Shown: positions 52,461 to 61,951, counted from the first letter of the stretch. The stretch: 64,000 nt of DNA from Selenomonadales bacterium 4137-cl (GCA_032334055.1 JAUOZS010000001.1:1710501-1774500), one strand, 5' to 3'. Notes: a model not told the origin generated them from the sequence alone. Program-made: numbers and translations.

Positions 52461-53624
52461 CTATCCCAGCCACTTGCGGATGCGGTCGACAGCCTCGCGA
52501 AGCCTATCCTGCGGCTGCACGAGCGCGATTCGCACATACCCTTCGCCATAGGGGCCGAACCCGACTCCGGGTACAACGACCACCCCGGCGTTTTCTATAA
52601 GACTGGCGGCGAAGGAGAACGAATCTTGCTTGGTCGGCACCGGCGCCCATACGTACATCGACGCTTTAGGACGGGTAACCTTCCAGCCCATGCTGTTGAA
52701 ACCGTCGACGACGATATCGCGGCGACGCGCATACTCGTCCGCCATGGCGGCCACGCAGTCCTGGGGCCCGGTCAGGGCAGCAACCGCGGCCTGCTGAATG
52801 GGCAGGAAGATGCCATAGTCGAAATTCGACTTCACGCGGCCGAGAAGCTCGATCGCCTGAGCGTTGCCGACAACAAAACCGACACGGCAGCCGGCCATGC
52901 AGAAACTCTTCGACATCGTGTGAAACTCTACCCCGATATCTTTCGCCCCAGGCAGGCTCAGGAAGCTGGGCGGCCGGTAACCGTCGAAGCACAGTTCGCT
53001 GTAAGCGAAATCGTGGCATACGAGGAATTTGTACCTTTTGGCCAGTTCCACCACCCGGCCGAAAAACTCCACTGTCGCGGTGGCAGCCAGCGGGTTATTG
53101 GGATAGTTGAGAATCATCATCTTGGCCCGCTTCAGGACGCTCTCCGGGATTGCGTCCAGGTCGGGCAGATAGTCGTTCTCAGGCGTCAGCGGCATCAGGT
53201 AGAGTTCGGCGTCGGCGGAGACCGGTCCGGCCGTATAGATGGGATAACCGGGGTCAGGCACCAGCACGACGTCGCCGGGATTGGCGAAGCACAGGGAAAT
53301 ATGGGCGAGCCCGTCCTGGGAACCGAGGAGGGAATGAACCTCGGTCGCCGGGTCGAGGGCGACGCCGAACTTGGACCCGTACCAGTCGGTAACCGCCTGC
53401 AGGAATTCCGGCGTGCCCTTGGAAAGCGCGTAGCCGTAATTCTTCGGGTCGGCGACGCCTTTCAGGAGCGCCTCCATTACGTGCGGCGCCGGCGGCACGT
53501 CCGGGCTGCCAAGGCTGAGGGTAATAACATCCTTGCCGGCGGCGACCGCCTTTTTGCGCATATCGTCCACCTGGGTGAAGATTGCCGACGACATGCCCTG
53601 CATACGTTTGGCCTGATCGAGCAT
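52461..53624 (-). CDS. PLP-dependent class I/II aminotransferase
   Basis: A 387-residue fold-type I aminotransferase. The Schiff-base Lys is in HTMSKSFCMAGCRVGF; NYPNNPLAATA and the C-terminal Arg in EGYVRIALVQP are conserved. It resembles LL-diaminopimelate, alanine or aromatic aminotransferases (Alr/DapL-like). The substrate cannot be read from the sequence. It heads a four-gene operon with the ASCH, PduL and DUF4264 genes. Confidence 0.9.
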   Translation of the reverse strand: MLDQAKRMQGMSSAIFTQVDDMRKKAVAAGKDVITLSLGSPDVPPAPHVMEALLKGVADPKNYGYALSKGTPEFLQAVTDWYGSKFGVALDPATEVHSLLGSQDGLAHISLCFANPGDVVLVPDPGYPIYTAGPVSADAELYLMPLTPENDYLPDLDAIPESVLKRAKMMILNYPNNPLAATATVEFFGRVVELAKRYKFLVCHDFAYSELCFDGYRPPSFLSLPGAKDIGVEFHTMSKSFCMAGCRVGFVVGNAQAIELLGRVKSNFDYGIFLPIQQAAVAALTGPQDCVAAMADEYARRRDIVVDGFNSMGWKVTRPKASMYVWAPVPTKQDSFSFAASLIENAGVVVVPGVGFGPYGEGYVRIALVQPQDRLREAVDRIRKWLG

Positions 53625-53751
53625 AATACCCCTCCCTATCTAGTGCGGTTGCCGAAAATACATCTGCATTATCCTCCGCGAGCGGCAACCTTTTCACGTT
53701 CCATACTGAATATCTTCTAAGCGAAATATTCCAGCCGGAGGGGCGGGATTC

Positions 53752-55149
53752 CTACCTGGCAGCCTTTTTATTTTGCACATATTCATGGATTTTAGCAGCG
53801 GCCTTCTTGCCGGCGCCCATCGCCAGAATGACGGTGGCAGCGCCAGTGACGATATCGCCGCCTGCGAACACGCCCGCCTTCGAGGTCGCGCCCGCTTCGT
53901 CGGCCACGATGTTACCCCGTTTATTAACCGCCAGGCCGGGAGTGGTGTCCTGTACCAGCGGATTGGGGCCCTGACCGATGGCCATTACCACCGTTTCCAC
54001 CTCAAGGACGTAGTTCGAGCCTTCGACAGGCACCGGCTTGCGCCGGCCCGACTCGTCCGGCTCGCCCAGCTCCATCTTGATGCACTCGATCCCTTTGACC
54101 CAGCCCTTGTCGTCGCCCAGCACCCGGACAGGGGCGGTCAGCAGACGAAACTCGACGCCCTCTTCCTTGGCGTGTTCGAGCTCCTCGTGCCTGGCCGGCA
54201 TCTCGTCCTCCGAGCGACGGTAAACGATATAGACCTTCTCGGCGCCAAGGCGGAGAGCCGTGCGGGCCGAGTCCATAGCTACATTGCCCGCCCCGATGAC
54301 GGCGACCCTGTTGCCCACCCGCACCGGCGTGCCGGTCTGCGGGAATTTGTAGGCTTTCATAAGATTGACGCGGGTCAGGAATTCGTTGGCGGAATACACG
54401 CCGTTGAGATTTTCGCCGGGAATGTCCATGAAGTGCGGCAAACCGGCCCCCGTGCCGATGAATACGGCGTCGAAGCCTTCCTCGTTCAGGAGTTCGTCGA
54501 TAGTGTAGCTTTTACCGATGACAGCGTTCACCTGGATATCGACCCCCAGCTTGCGCAGGGCGGCGATTTCCCGCTGAACAATGGCCTTCGGGAGACGGAA
54601 CTCGGGAATACCGTACATCAGCACCCCGCCGGGAGCATGGAGAGCTTCGAAAACGGTCACCTTGTAGCCGAGACGCGCCAGGTCGCCGGCGGTGGTCAGC
54701 CCGGCCGGGCCGGCGCCGATGACCGCCACCTTGCCGAGAACCTCGGCAGGCAGAGCGGCGCTTTCCTCGCGTTCCTTAGCCATAGCGCAGTCGGCGGCAA
54801 ACCGCTCCAGCCGGCCGATACCGACCGGCTCGCCCTTCTTGCCCATTATACAGAATTTCTCGCACTGGTCTTCCTGCGGGCAGACGCGACCGCAGACCGC
54901 CGGCAGGTTGTTTTTGGTCTTGATCTCGTCGATGGCGGCGTCAAAATCGCCGTCTTTGACGTGCTTGATAAATTTCGGAATATCGACCTCCACCGGGCAT
55001 CCCTGGCGGCAGGGGGCGGTTTTGCACTGCAGGCAGCGGGCGGCTTCGGCCCGCGCGGTCTCCGCCTCGTAGCCGAGAGCCACTTCGTTGAAATTGCGGC
55101 GCCGTTCCTCTGCGGCCTGCTCCGGCATCTTATGCTTTACTTGTTGCAT
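53752..55149 (-). CDS. NADPH-dependent glutamate synthase-type oxidoreductase (NfnB-like)
   Basis: A 465-residue GltD-type flavoprotein. ATG 55149 follows GGGAGC and overlaps the upstream gene by 13 bases. An N-terminal Fe-S domain (CLQCKTAPCRQGCPVEVDIP) precedes FAD (GAGPAGLTTAGDLARLG) and NADPH (GAGNVAMDSARTALRLGA) sites. Paired with the NAD-binding partner upstream it matches NfnB of NfnAB, which bifurcates electrons from NADPH between NAD and ferredoxin. The sequence cannot rule out the sulfide dehydrogenase role. Confidence 0.9.
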   Translation of the reverse strand: MQQVKHKMPEQAAEERRRNFNEVALGYEAETARAEAARCLQCKTAPCRQGCPVEVDIPKFIKHVKDGDFDAAIDEIKTKNNLPAVCGRVCPQEDQCEKFCIMGKKGEPVGIGRLERFAADCAMAKEREESAALPAEVLGKVAVIGAGPAGLTTAGDLARLGYKVTVFEALHAPGGVLMYGIPEFRLPKAIVQREIAALRKLGVDIQVNAVIGKSYTIDELLNEEGFDAVFIGTGAGLPHFMDIPGENLNGVYSANEFLTRVNLMKAYKFPQTGTPVRVGNRVAVIGAGNVAMDSARTALRLGAEKVYIVYRRSEDEMPARHEELEHAKEEGVEFRLLTAPVRVLGDDKGWVKGIECIKMELGEPDESGRRKPVPVEGSNYVLEVETVVMAIGQGPNPLVQDTTPGLAVNKRGNIVADEAGATSKAGVFAGGDIVTGAATVILAMGAGKKAAAKIHEYVQNKKAAR

Positions 55150-55973
55150 TTGCAGCTCCCTCCCCCGCACCGCTCCATCTTTTCGTGGTCGTGGTACATC
55201 CGCTGGCGGGCCATCAGCCCGTTGAAGTCGACCTGGTGGGCGTCGAATTCCGGGCCGTCGACACAAGCGAATTTGTTCTTTTCGCCGACGCTGACGCGGC
55301 AGCCGCCGCACATGCCGGTGCCGTCAACCATGATCGGGTTTAGGCTGACTACTGTGTGAATATTGTACGGCCGGGTGACGTCGGCGACGCTCCGCATCAT
55401 AATTACCGGGCCGATGGCCATAACGACGTCGATCTTTTCGCCGGCGTCGATCATCTCCTGCAGGGGGTGGATTACGAGGCCCTTGCGGCCTTTGCTGCCG
55501 TCGTCGGTGGTAATGATAAGCTCGTCGCTGACGGCGGCCATTTCCTTTTCAAGGATGAGAAGGTCGGCGTTTCTGGCGCCGATGATGGAAACCACCTTGT
55601 TGCCTGCTTGCTTGTAGGCGCGGGCAATCGGGTACACAGGAGCGACGCCGATGCCGCCGCCTACGCACACGACGGTGCCGAATTTATCGATATGGGTGGC
55701 TTTACCGAGCGGGCCGACGAGGTCAAGGAGCCCGTCGCCTTTGTTTAGTGTCCCGAGCTGGCGGGTCGTGTGGCCTACCTCCTGGAAAATCAACGTTATG
55801 GTTCCGGCCTCGCGGTCAAAATCGGCGATGGTCAGCGGAATGCGTTCGCCGTCCTCGTCAATGCGCAGGATGACGAACTGTCCGGGCTGACATTTCTTGG
55901 CGATCAGCGGCGCCGCGACGTCGAACAGCAGAACGCCGGGCGACAGCACCTCTTTCTTGACGATTTCGTACAA
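55137..55973 (-). CDS. Sulfide dehydrogenase/NfnA-like FAD/NAD-binding subunit
   Basis: A 278-residue subunit; TTG 55973 lies behind AGGAGG. A FAD-binding barrel (QFVILRIDEDGERIPLTIAD) is followed by an NAD domain (CVGGGIGVAPVYPIARAYK) and a C-terminal 2Fe-2S cluster (DGTGMCGGCRVSVGEK) of dihydroorotate dehydrogenase B-type. The pair overlaps, so the two subunits are made in step. Likely NfnA of an electron-bifurcating transhydrogenase. Confidence 0.9.
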   Translation of the reverse strand: MYEIVKKEVLSPGVLLFDVAAPLIAKKCQPGQFVILRIDEDGERIPLTIADFDREAGTITLIFQEVGHTTRQLGTLNKGDGLLDLVGPLGKATHIDKFGTVVCVGGGIGVAPVYPIARAYKQAGNKVVSIIGARNADLLILEKEMAAVSDELIITTDDGSKGRKGLVIHPLQEMIDAGEKIDVVMAIGPVIMMRSVADVTRPYNIHTVVSLNPIMVDGTGMCGGCRVSVGEKNKFACVDGPEFDAHQVDFNGLMARQRMYHDHEKMERCGGGSCKCNK

Positions 55974-56040
55974 TTCCCATACCTCCTAAACGTAACAATT
56001 TATCCATTAAATTCAATTATAGGTCAATAATTACCAATTC

Positions 56041-57333
56041 CTACGGTTTCCTACCCGATTCTACAAGCCGCAGGCCACGGGCGCCCGCTTCGCGTTTCAC
56101 CCGCTCCTCGTCGATGGTCGTCAGGCGGCCGGCATCGAGCAGCACCTTGCCGTCCACCATAACGGTATGAACATCGGCGGCGGCGGCGGAATAAACGAGG
56201 AGCGACAGACGGTCGTGGCGCGGATGCCAATGGCTCGCCGCCATGTCGACGATGGTGATGTCGGCCTTGAACCCGGGCGCCAGTTTGCCGGTCACCCCGC
56301 CCAGGCCCAGCGCCTCCGCCCCCATGGCGGTCGCCATGTCAACAGCCTGGCCCGCCGGCACCGCCAGCGGGTCGAGGGTGGCGACCTTGCTCAGGAGCGC
56401 CGCCAGCCGCATCTCCTCAACCATATCGAGATTGTTGTTGCTGGCCGCGCCATCGGTGCCGATGCCGACCGTCACTCCGGCCGCCAGCAGCGACGGCACC
56501 GGCGCCGCCCCGCTGGCCAGCTTCATGTTGCTGCCCGGATTGTGCGCCACCCGCACCTTCTTCTCTTTGAGAATGGCGATATCCTCGGCCGACAGGTGAA
56601 CGCAATGGGCGGCCAGCACGCCGAGGTCGAACAGCCCCAGCTCGTTCATCAGGGCGATGGGGGACTTGCCGTGCTCCTTGACGCACCCCGCCACCTCGCC
56701 GGTAGTCTCCGCCAGGTGGATATGGATCTCGGCCCCCAGCTTGGCGGCCAGGGCCGTAACTTTCTTGATATAATCGGGCGGGCAGGTATAGGGAGCATGC
56801 GGTCCCATCATCACCGTTATCCGCCCGTCGGCGCCGCCGTGCCAATCGCGGTAGAACGCCTCGCTCTCCGTCAGCGCCTGCGCGGCGGTCGGCGCCACCC
56901 CGGCCATGCCGCGCGACAAAGCCGCCCGGACGCCGCTCTCGGCCACCGCCCTGGCGACATCGTCCATGAAGAAGTACATATCGGCAAAAGCGGTCGTGCC
57001 GCTCCGGATCATCTCGGCAATCGCCAACAGCGTCCCCCAGTAGACATCATCGCCGGTCAGTCTGGCCTCGGCCGGCCAGATCTTGGTCTCCAGCCACTCC
57101 ATCAGCGCCATGTCGTCGGCATAACTGCGGAAGAGGGTCATCGCCGCATGGGTATGGGTATTCACAAACCCTGGCAGAATCAGCTTATCGGTGCAGTCGA
57201 TCACCCGGTCGGCCTGCCAGCCGGCGGCAACCTCCCCCACCCCGGCGATCACCGAGCCGTCGATAGCCACGTCGGCCTTGGTCACGCTGCCGTCGGCGTA
57301 AACCTCGCCGTTTTTCAGCAATATCCTCGCCAT
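56041..57333 (-). CDS. mtaD: 5'-methylthioadenosine/S-adenosylhomocysteine deaminase (MtaD type)
   Basis: A 430-residue amidohydrolase. ATG 57333 follows GGAAGGAG, and the stop of the aldolase gene shares one base with it (TGATG). Metal ligands are seen in NTHTHAAMTL, HIHLAET, AAHCVHL and GTDGAASNNNLDM. It deaminates MTA, SAH or 5'-deoxyadenosine to the inosyl forms. Here it stands beside enzymes that use the same compounds. The longer open frame upstream is antisense overlap, not coding. Confidence 0.92.
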   Translation of the reverse strand: MARILLKNGEVYADGSVTKADVAIDGSVIAGVGEVAAGWQADRVIDCTDKLILPGFVNTHTHAAMTLFRSYADDMALMEWLETKIWPAEARLTGDDVYWGTLLAIAEMIRSGTTAFADMYFFMDDVARAVAESGVRAALSRGMAGVAPTAAQALTESEAFYRDWHGGADGRITVMMGPHAPYTCPPDYIKKVTALAAKLGAEIHIHLAETTGEVAGCVKEHGKSPIALMNELGLFDLGVLAAHCVHLSAEDIAILKEKKVRVAHNPGSNMKLASGAAPVPSLLAAGVTVGIGTDGAASNNNLDMVEEMRLAALLSKVATLDPLAVPAGQAVDMATAMGAEALGLGGVTGKLAPGFKADITIVDMAASHWHPRHDRLSLLVYSAAAADVHTVMVDGKVLLDAGRLTTIDEERVKREAGARGLRLVESGRKP

Positions 57334-57998
57334 CACTCTTCTCCTTCCTGACGCCGCCGGTAATGCTCCACATAAAAGCGGCGCATCGCGGCGACATCCC
57401 CGTCGCTGAGTATCTGTGCCCCGCCCAGGAGGTTGGCGTATATGTAAATCTGGGCGCCCTTCTCGACAAGCTCGCAGGCTAAGAGCGCCTCGGCGGACGT
57501 CCGGCCGCAGCCTACCGCCCCGTGATTGGCCAGCAGCACCGCCTGCCGGTCGGCCAGCGCGGCCACGGCGTTCGCCGCCAGTTCCTCCGTCCCCGGCAGC
57601 GCGTAAGCGGCCACCTCGATCGTCCCGCCGGAAAGCTGCACCAGGTCCTCGATGACCGGCGGCAACGGGCGGCGGGCGGCGGCGCAGGCGCTGGCGAAAA
57701 TGCTGTGGGTATGGACGATGGCGCCGATATCGGGCCGGGCGGCGTAGATCGCCAGATGGAGGGGCACCTCGGTCGACGGCGTAAGCTCGCCGGCTGTCTG
57801 CTTGCCCTGTAGATCGACCACGGCAATGTCTTCGGGGCGCAGGTTCCGGTAGTCGCGGCCCGACGGCGTCACCGCCACCAGTTCCGTCCCCGGCACACGG
57901 ATGCTCACGTTCCCCCATGTACCGGCCACCAGGCCGCAATCTAGCATCGCCCGTCCCGTCCTCACTACCTCGGCCCTTACCGCCATTAGCTCGTTCAT
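57333..57998 (-). CDS. Class II aldolase (DHAP-shunt aldolase, Ald2-like)
   Basis: A 221-residue zinc aldolase of the FucA/AraD family. GNVSIRV, TPSG, ILVHTHS-type IVHTHSIFASA and ANHGAVGCG carry the substrate and metal residues. It is placed after mtnP, mtnA and ahcY. In the DHAP shunt this step cleaves 5-(methylthio)ribulose-1-phosphate or 5-deoxyribulose-1-phosphate to DHAP and an aldehyde. MtnB-type dehydratases share the fold, but no mtnW/X/D genes follow, which favours the aldolase. Confidence 0.85.
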   Translation of the reverse strand: MNELMAVRAEVVRTGRAMLDCGLVAGTWGNVSIRVPGTELVAVTPSGRDYRNLRPEDIAVVDLQGKQTAGELTPSTEVPLHLAIYAARPDIGAIVHTHSIFASACAAARRPLPPVIEDLVQLSGGTIEVAAYALPGTEELAANAVAALADRQAVLLANHGAVGCGRTSAEALLACELVEKGAQIYIYANLLGGAQILSDGDVAAMRRFYVEHYRRRQEGEE

Positions 57999-58025
57999 GC
58001 GCCGATCCCCTTTCCGTGATAACCC

Positions 58026-59279
58026 TTACGCTTTGTTAAGATAATCGGTCTGGACCGTCGACAGTTCGTCGATGGCGATGCCCATCGCCTTAAGCTTGAG
58101 GGACGCCACCTTGCGGTCCAGCTCGTAAGGCAGCTTGTAAACCTGTTTTTCCAGCTTCGCATGATTTTCGAGGATGTAAAGAACGGACAGCGCCTGGATG
58201 GCGAACGACAGGTCCATGATCTCGGTCGGGTGGCCGTCGCCGGCCGCCAGATTGACCAGCCGGCCCTCGCCCAGCAGGTACACCTTCTTGCCGTCCTCGA
58301 ACACGAACTCCTCGATATTCTTGCGCACTGTGCGACTGCTTACCGTCAGCTCTGCCAGATGCTCCTTGTTGATCTCCACATCGAAATGGCCGGCGTTGGC
58401 CATGATCGCCCCCGGCTTCATCGCCTTGAGGTGCTCGCGGCAAACAACGTCGCGGCAGCCGGTTACGGTAACGAAGAAGTCGCCCTTGGCGGCCGCGTCC
58501 AACATGTTCATCACCTGATAGCCGTCGAACAGCGCCTCGGCCGCTCTGATGGGGTCGACCTCGGTCACGATGACGTTGGCCCCCAGGCCCCTGGCCCGCA
58601 TCGCCACGCCCTTGCCGCACCAGCCGTACCCTGCCACCACCACCGTCTTGCCGGCCACCGTCAGGTTGGTCGTGCGCATGATGCCATCCCAGGTCGACTG
58701 GCCGGTGCCGTAGCGGTTATCGAACAGATACTTGCAGTACGCGTCGTTGACGGCGATCATCGGAAACTTCAGCTTGCCGGCCGCAGCCAGCGCCTTGAGC
58801 CGGTGGACGCCGGTCGTCGTCTCCTCCGAACCGCCGAGGATGTTAGCCGCCAGGTCGGCGCGCTCACCATGCAGCAGCGAAACCAGGTCGCCGCCGTCGT
58901 CAATGATGATGTCCGGCTTGGTGTCGAGCGCCTTATGGAGAAAATGCTCGTACTCCTCGGCGGTCGTGTTGTGCCAGGCGAACACCTTGACCCCTTGGCT
59001 GGCCAGCGCCGCCGCCACATCGTCCTGGGTCGAGAGCGGATTGGAGCCGGTAACGGCCACGCTCGCCCCCGCGTTCGCCAGCACCATGCCCAGATAAGCC
59101 GTCTTGGCCTCAAGGTGCATGGTTATGACCATCCGCTTGCCGGCCAGCGGCTTGGTCGCCGACAGCTCGGCGTTCAGCACGTTCAGCACCGGCATATGTT
59201 CTTTTACCCAATTGATCTTATCCATACCCTGGGGAGCGAGCTTGACGTCCCTGATGATCGATTCCATATTAATTGCCAC
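58026..59279 (-). CDS. ahcY: Adenosylhomocysteinase
   Basis: A 417-residue NAD-dependent enzyme splitting SAH into adenosine and homocysteine. NAD site: VAGYGWCGKGVAMRARGLGA. Substrate signatures include HLEAKTAYL, DDGGDLVSLLHG and NRYGTGQSTWDGIMR. It overlaps mtnA by 11 bases. The short form (without the extra loop of eukaryotic enzymes) is typical of anaerobic bacteria. Confidence 0.97.
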   Translation of the reverse strand: MAINMESIIRDVKLAPQGMDKINWVKEHMPVLNVLNAELSATKPLAGKRMVITMHLEAKTAYLGMVLANAGASVAVTGSNPLSTQDDVAAALASQGVKVFAWHNTTAEEYEHFLHKALDTKPDIIIDDGGDLVSLLHGERADLAANILGGSEETTTGVHRLKALAAAGKLKFPMIAVNDAYCKYLFDNRYGTGQSTWDGIMRTTNLTVAGKTVVVAGYGWCGKGVAMRARGLGANVIVTEVDPIRAAEALFDGYQVMNMLDAAAKGDFFVTVTGCRDVVCREHLKAMKPGAIMANAGHFDVEINKEHLAELTVSSRTVRKNIEEFVFEDGKKVYLLGEGRLVNLAAGDGHPTEIMDLSFAIQALSVLYILENHAKLEKQVYKLPYELDRKVASLKLKAMGIAIDELSTVQTDYLNKA

Positions 59280-60315
59280 CTTTCTTGTCGCGCAGCGCGG
59301 CGATTGCCTCCCGGTAGGGAGCCCGCAGCACGCCGTGTTCGGTTATGATAGCCGTCACCAACCGGTTGGGGGTGACGTCGAACGCCGGGTTGAAAACCTC
59401 GATGCCGTCAGGGGCGGTGCGCACGCCGCCGAGGCTGGTAACCTCGGCCGGGCCGCGCTCCTCGATGGGGATGTCCGCTCCGCTGTCGAGGGAAAAGTCA
59501 AAAGTGGATACTGGCGCTGCCACATAAAAGGGGATGCCGTGCTCCCTGGCCAGCACCGCCACCGAATAGGTGCCGATCTTATTCGCTACGTCGCCGTTGG
59601 CCGTTATCCGGTCGGCGCCTACGATGGCCGCCTGCACCATGCCCCGCTGCATCACCCAGCCGGCCATATTATCGGTGATCAGCGTCACCGGGATGCCCGC
59701 CTGGTGCAACTCCCAGGCCGTCAGCCTGGCCCCCTGCAGCAGCGGCCGCGTCTCATCGGCGAATACGCGGCTGATTCTCCCCTGCCGCCAGGCCTCGCCG
59801 ATAACCCCCAGAGCCGTGCCGAACGCCACCGTCGCCAGTGCGCCGGCGTTGCAGTGGGTCAGAACGGCGCTCCCCGGCGGAAAAAGCGCCGCGCCGTTTT
59901 CGGATATGCGGCGGTTGACGGCCTCGTCCTCGCGGGCGATGGCCACCGCCTCTTTCTCCAGCGCAGACATCACGGCCGCCGGCTCGGCGTCGCCGCTGCA
60001 GCGGTCTGCCGCCGCCAGCATCCGGTCGATAGCCCAGAAAAGGTTGACCGCCGTCGGCCGCGTACTCCGCAGTTCCTCGGCGACCTTAAGCAACGCGGAC
60101 CGGAAATCCCCCGGCCGCCCGACCAGTTCCCGCGCCCCGAGCACCAGGCCAAAAGCCGCCGCCGCCCCGATGGCCGGCGCACCCCGCACCTCCAGGCGGC
60201 GAATCGCCTCCGCCACCCGGCGCCAGTCGCGGCAGTCGATATACTCCGTGCTTCCCGGCAATGCCGTCTGATTCAGCAGTCTCAGGCAGTCTGTCTGCCA
60301 CGCCAGCGATCGCAC
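59269..60315 (-). CDS. mtnA: S-methyl-5-thioribose-1-phosphate isomerase
   Basis: A 348-residue isomerase converting MTR-1-P (or 5-deoxyribose-1-P) to the ribulose form. The catalytic Cys is in LTHCNAGALATVAFGTALG and Asp in VGADRITANGDVANKIGT. Starts at TTG 60324, TTG 60318 and GTG 60315 are all possible behind GAGGTGA; GTG 60315 or TTG 60318 have the better spacing. It lies 17 bases after mtnP. Confidence 0.95.
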   Translation of the reverse strand: MRSLAWQTDCLRLLNQTALPGSTEYIDCRDWRRVAEAIRRLEVRGAPAIGAAAAFGLVLGARELVGRPGDFRSALLKVAEELRSTRPTAVNLFWAIDRMLAAADRCSGDAEPAAVMSALEKEAVAIAREDEAVNRRISENGAALFPPGSAVLTHCNAGALATVAFGTALGVIGEAWRQGRISRVFADETRPLLQGARLTAWELHQAGIPVTLITDNMAGWVMQRGMVQAAIVGADRITANGDVANKIGTYSVAVLAREHGIPFYVAAPVSTFDFSLDSGADIPIEERGPAEVTSLGGVRTAPDGIEVFNPAFDVTPNRLVTAIITEHGVLRAPYREAIAALRDKKGGN

Positions 60316-60332
60316 CAAAAACAATCACCTCA

Positions 60333-61127
60333 CTATAATTTGAAGCCGCCGTACTCGGCCAGCGCCCGCCGGCACGCGCAGGGCGCCTCGGGATCGAGCC
60401 CCGCTATGGCCGCCATTACCAGCTTCTTGAAATTCTCCACATTGGTTCGCATGGCGTCGAGCACCTCGCCGTGAGTCAACGGCTGGGTAGAGATGCCGGC
60501 AGCGAAATTCGTCACCATCGACACCGTCGCATAGCACATCTCCGCCTCCCTGGCCAGTGTCACCTCCGGGACATTCGTCATGCCGACGATGTCGCCTCCC
60601 AGCAAGGCGTAAGCCTTAATCTCGGCGGGCGTCTCGAAGCGCGGCCCCTCGGTGCACACATAAGTGCCAAAGTTATGGCACGGGATGCCGTTTTCCGCAG
60701 CCGCCGCGTTGAGAACGGCCCTCAGCGCCGGGCAATACGGCTCGGTTACGTCGACATGTACGACCCCGCGGTCGCCGCCCTCATAGAATGTCGACACCCT
60801 GTTCTTGGTGAAATCGATGAACTGGTCGGTCAGCACGAAATGGCCCGGCGCCATCTCCCGTTTGAGAGATCCCACCGCCGTCGTGGCAATGATGCTCTGC
60901 ACGCCGATCTTCTTCATCGCCCAGATATTGGCGCGATAATTGATGAGATGCGGCGGAATCGAGTGCTTGCTGCCGTGGCGGGGGATAAAAGCCACCGCCT
61001 TGCCGGCGTACTCCCCCACCTTGTACTCCACCTCGCCGTATGGCGTGACCACCCTTTCCTCACGGACGTTGTCCAGAATGCGCGGGTCATAAAGCCCAGT
61101 ACCGCCGATAATCGCTATTCTCGCCAT
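60333..61127 (-). CDS. mtnP: S-methyl-5'-thioadenosine phosphorylase
   Basis: A 264-residue phosphorylase releasing adenine from MTA or 5'-deoxyadenosine. GGTGLYD, PRHGSKHSIPPHLINYRANI and CTEGPRFETPAEI are diagnostic, with GMTNVPEVTLARE. GGGGG precedes ATG 61127. First gene of the SAM-salvage operon, directly behind a good promoter. Confidence 0.96.
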   Translation of the reverse strand: MARIAIIGGTGLYDPRILDNVREERVVTPYGEVEYKVGEYAGKAVAFIPRHGSKHSIPPHLINYRANIWAMKKIGVQSIIATTAVGSLKREMAPGHFVLTDQFIDFTKNRVSTFYEGGDRGVVHVDVTEPYCPALRAVLNAAAAENGIPCHNFGTYVCTEGPRFETPAEIKAYALLGGDIVGMTNVPEVTLAREAEMCYATVSMVTNFAAGISTQPLTHGEVLDAMRTNVENFKKLVMAAIAGLDPEAPCACRRALAEYGGFKL

Positions 61128-61163
61128 TTCTTTACCCCCAGAATTAGCTGCTTTTCTCTCACT

Positions 61164-61191
61164 ATAATATGTACCGAATAATACTGGTCAA
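61164..61191 (-). promoter_or_regulatory. Promoter of the SAM-salvage operon
   Basis: On the minus strand TTGACC, 16 bases, TATTAT, about 37 bases before the mtnP start. The leader is too short for a SAM riboswitch. Confidence 0.75.
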
Positions 61192-61289
61192 CAATAGGTT
61201 GTCCAAAGTGTTATATATTGGACTTTATGTCCCAATTCTCCTTCCTTTAGTGCGAAGATAAAGCGCAAAAGTCCAGCGCCCGCCGGAAA

Positions 61290-61326
61290 ACGAAAATACG
61301 AAAAAGTCCCCGCTGTCGCGGGGACT
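61290..61326 (-). terminator. Terminator after the acetate transporter
   Basis: AGTCCCCGC pairs with GCGGGGACT (61305-61313 with 61318-61326); the minus strand continues TTTTCGTATTTT. Confidence 0.92.
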
Positions 61327-61339
61327 CCTGAAAACCATT

Positions 61340-61951
61340 TTATTTGAAAATCCCGAACGGTTTACCCATCGGCATGAACGGCTTGCCGAAGTGCGTGTTC
61401 AGCACAACCGCGCAGCAGGCGTAGAAGGTCACGAACGAAATCACCAGCTCGGTCCAGGCGGCGATAGCATGCGAAGCATGGGCGGCGATGCCGAACGCGT
61501 TCAGAGCCAGCGCGCCGAGCAACACGTCGATCAGCACCATGATGACGAAGATAACCTTGTTGACTTCCATCGCACCGACGGTCATCAAAACCGAGAAAAT
61601 GAAATAGCCCGTGAAAGCCCAACCGAGCTGTTGCACATCTGCGGCCCCGGCCAGAACCGTGCCGAAAACGCCCATCTTCATCAGCCAGGCGGTGGCGATC
61701 GCGTACCAAAAGAAAGCATACGCGCCAAACACGGTGGCGCCCCAGATATTATTATGGAAGAAATCGAAGATCGACGCCACGAGTTGGGCGGTTGCCCCCA
61801 GGAAGATTGCGTACACGATAACGAACGATAACCCCGTGGTCCACCCCAGTTTCTGCGATGCCGCCACCATCGTCACCATTGCCAGCCCGAAAAGTCCCAA
61901 CCCTGTCGGATTAGCGAGCACCACCTGGGTTTTCTGCGGCCCTTCTGCCAT
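61340..61951 (-). CDS. Acetate/succinate transporter, GPR1/FUN34/YaaH (SatP) family
   Basis: A 203-residue protein with six helices. It opens with the family signature NPTGLGLFGLAMVTM; GATVFGAYAFFWYAIA and the rest follow the SatP pattern. It exchanges short-chain acids such as acetate across the membrane. Near pduL and the ferredoxin-linked enzymes it fits an anaerobe that makes or takes up acetate. Confidence 0.93.
   Translation of the reverse strand: MAEGPQKTQVVLANPTGLGLFGLAMVTMVAASQKLGWTTGLSFVIVYAIFLGATAQLVASIFDFFHNNIWGATVFGAYAFFWYAIATAWLMKMGVFGTVLAGAADVQQLGWAFTGYFIFSVLMTVGAMEVNKVIFVIMVLIDVLLGALALNAFGIAAHASHAIAAWTELVISFVTFYACCAVVLNTHFGKPFMPMGKPFGIFK

Noticed and set aside
61128..61200. 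SAM riboswitch before mtnP
   Set aside because: The promoter lies only about 37 bases from the start codon, leaving no room for the aptamer.
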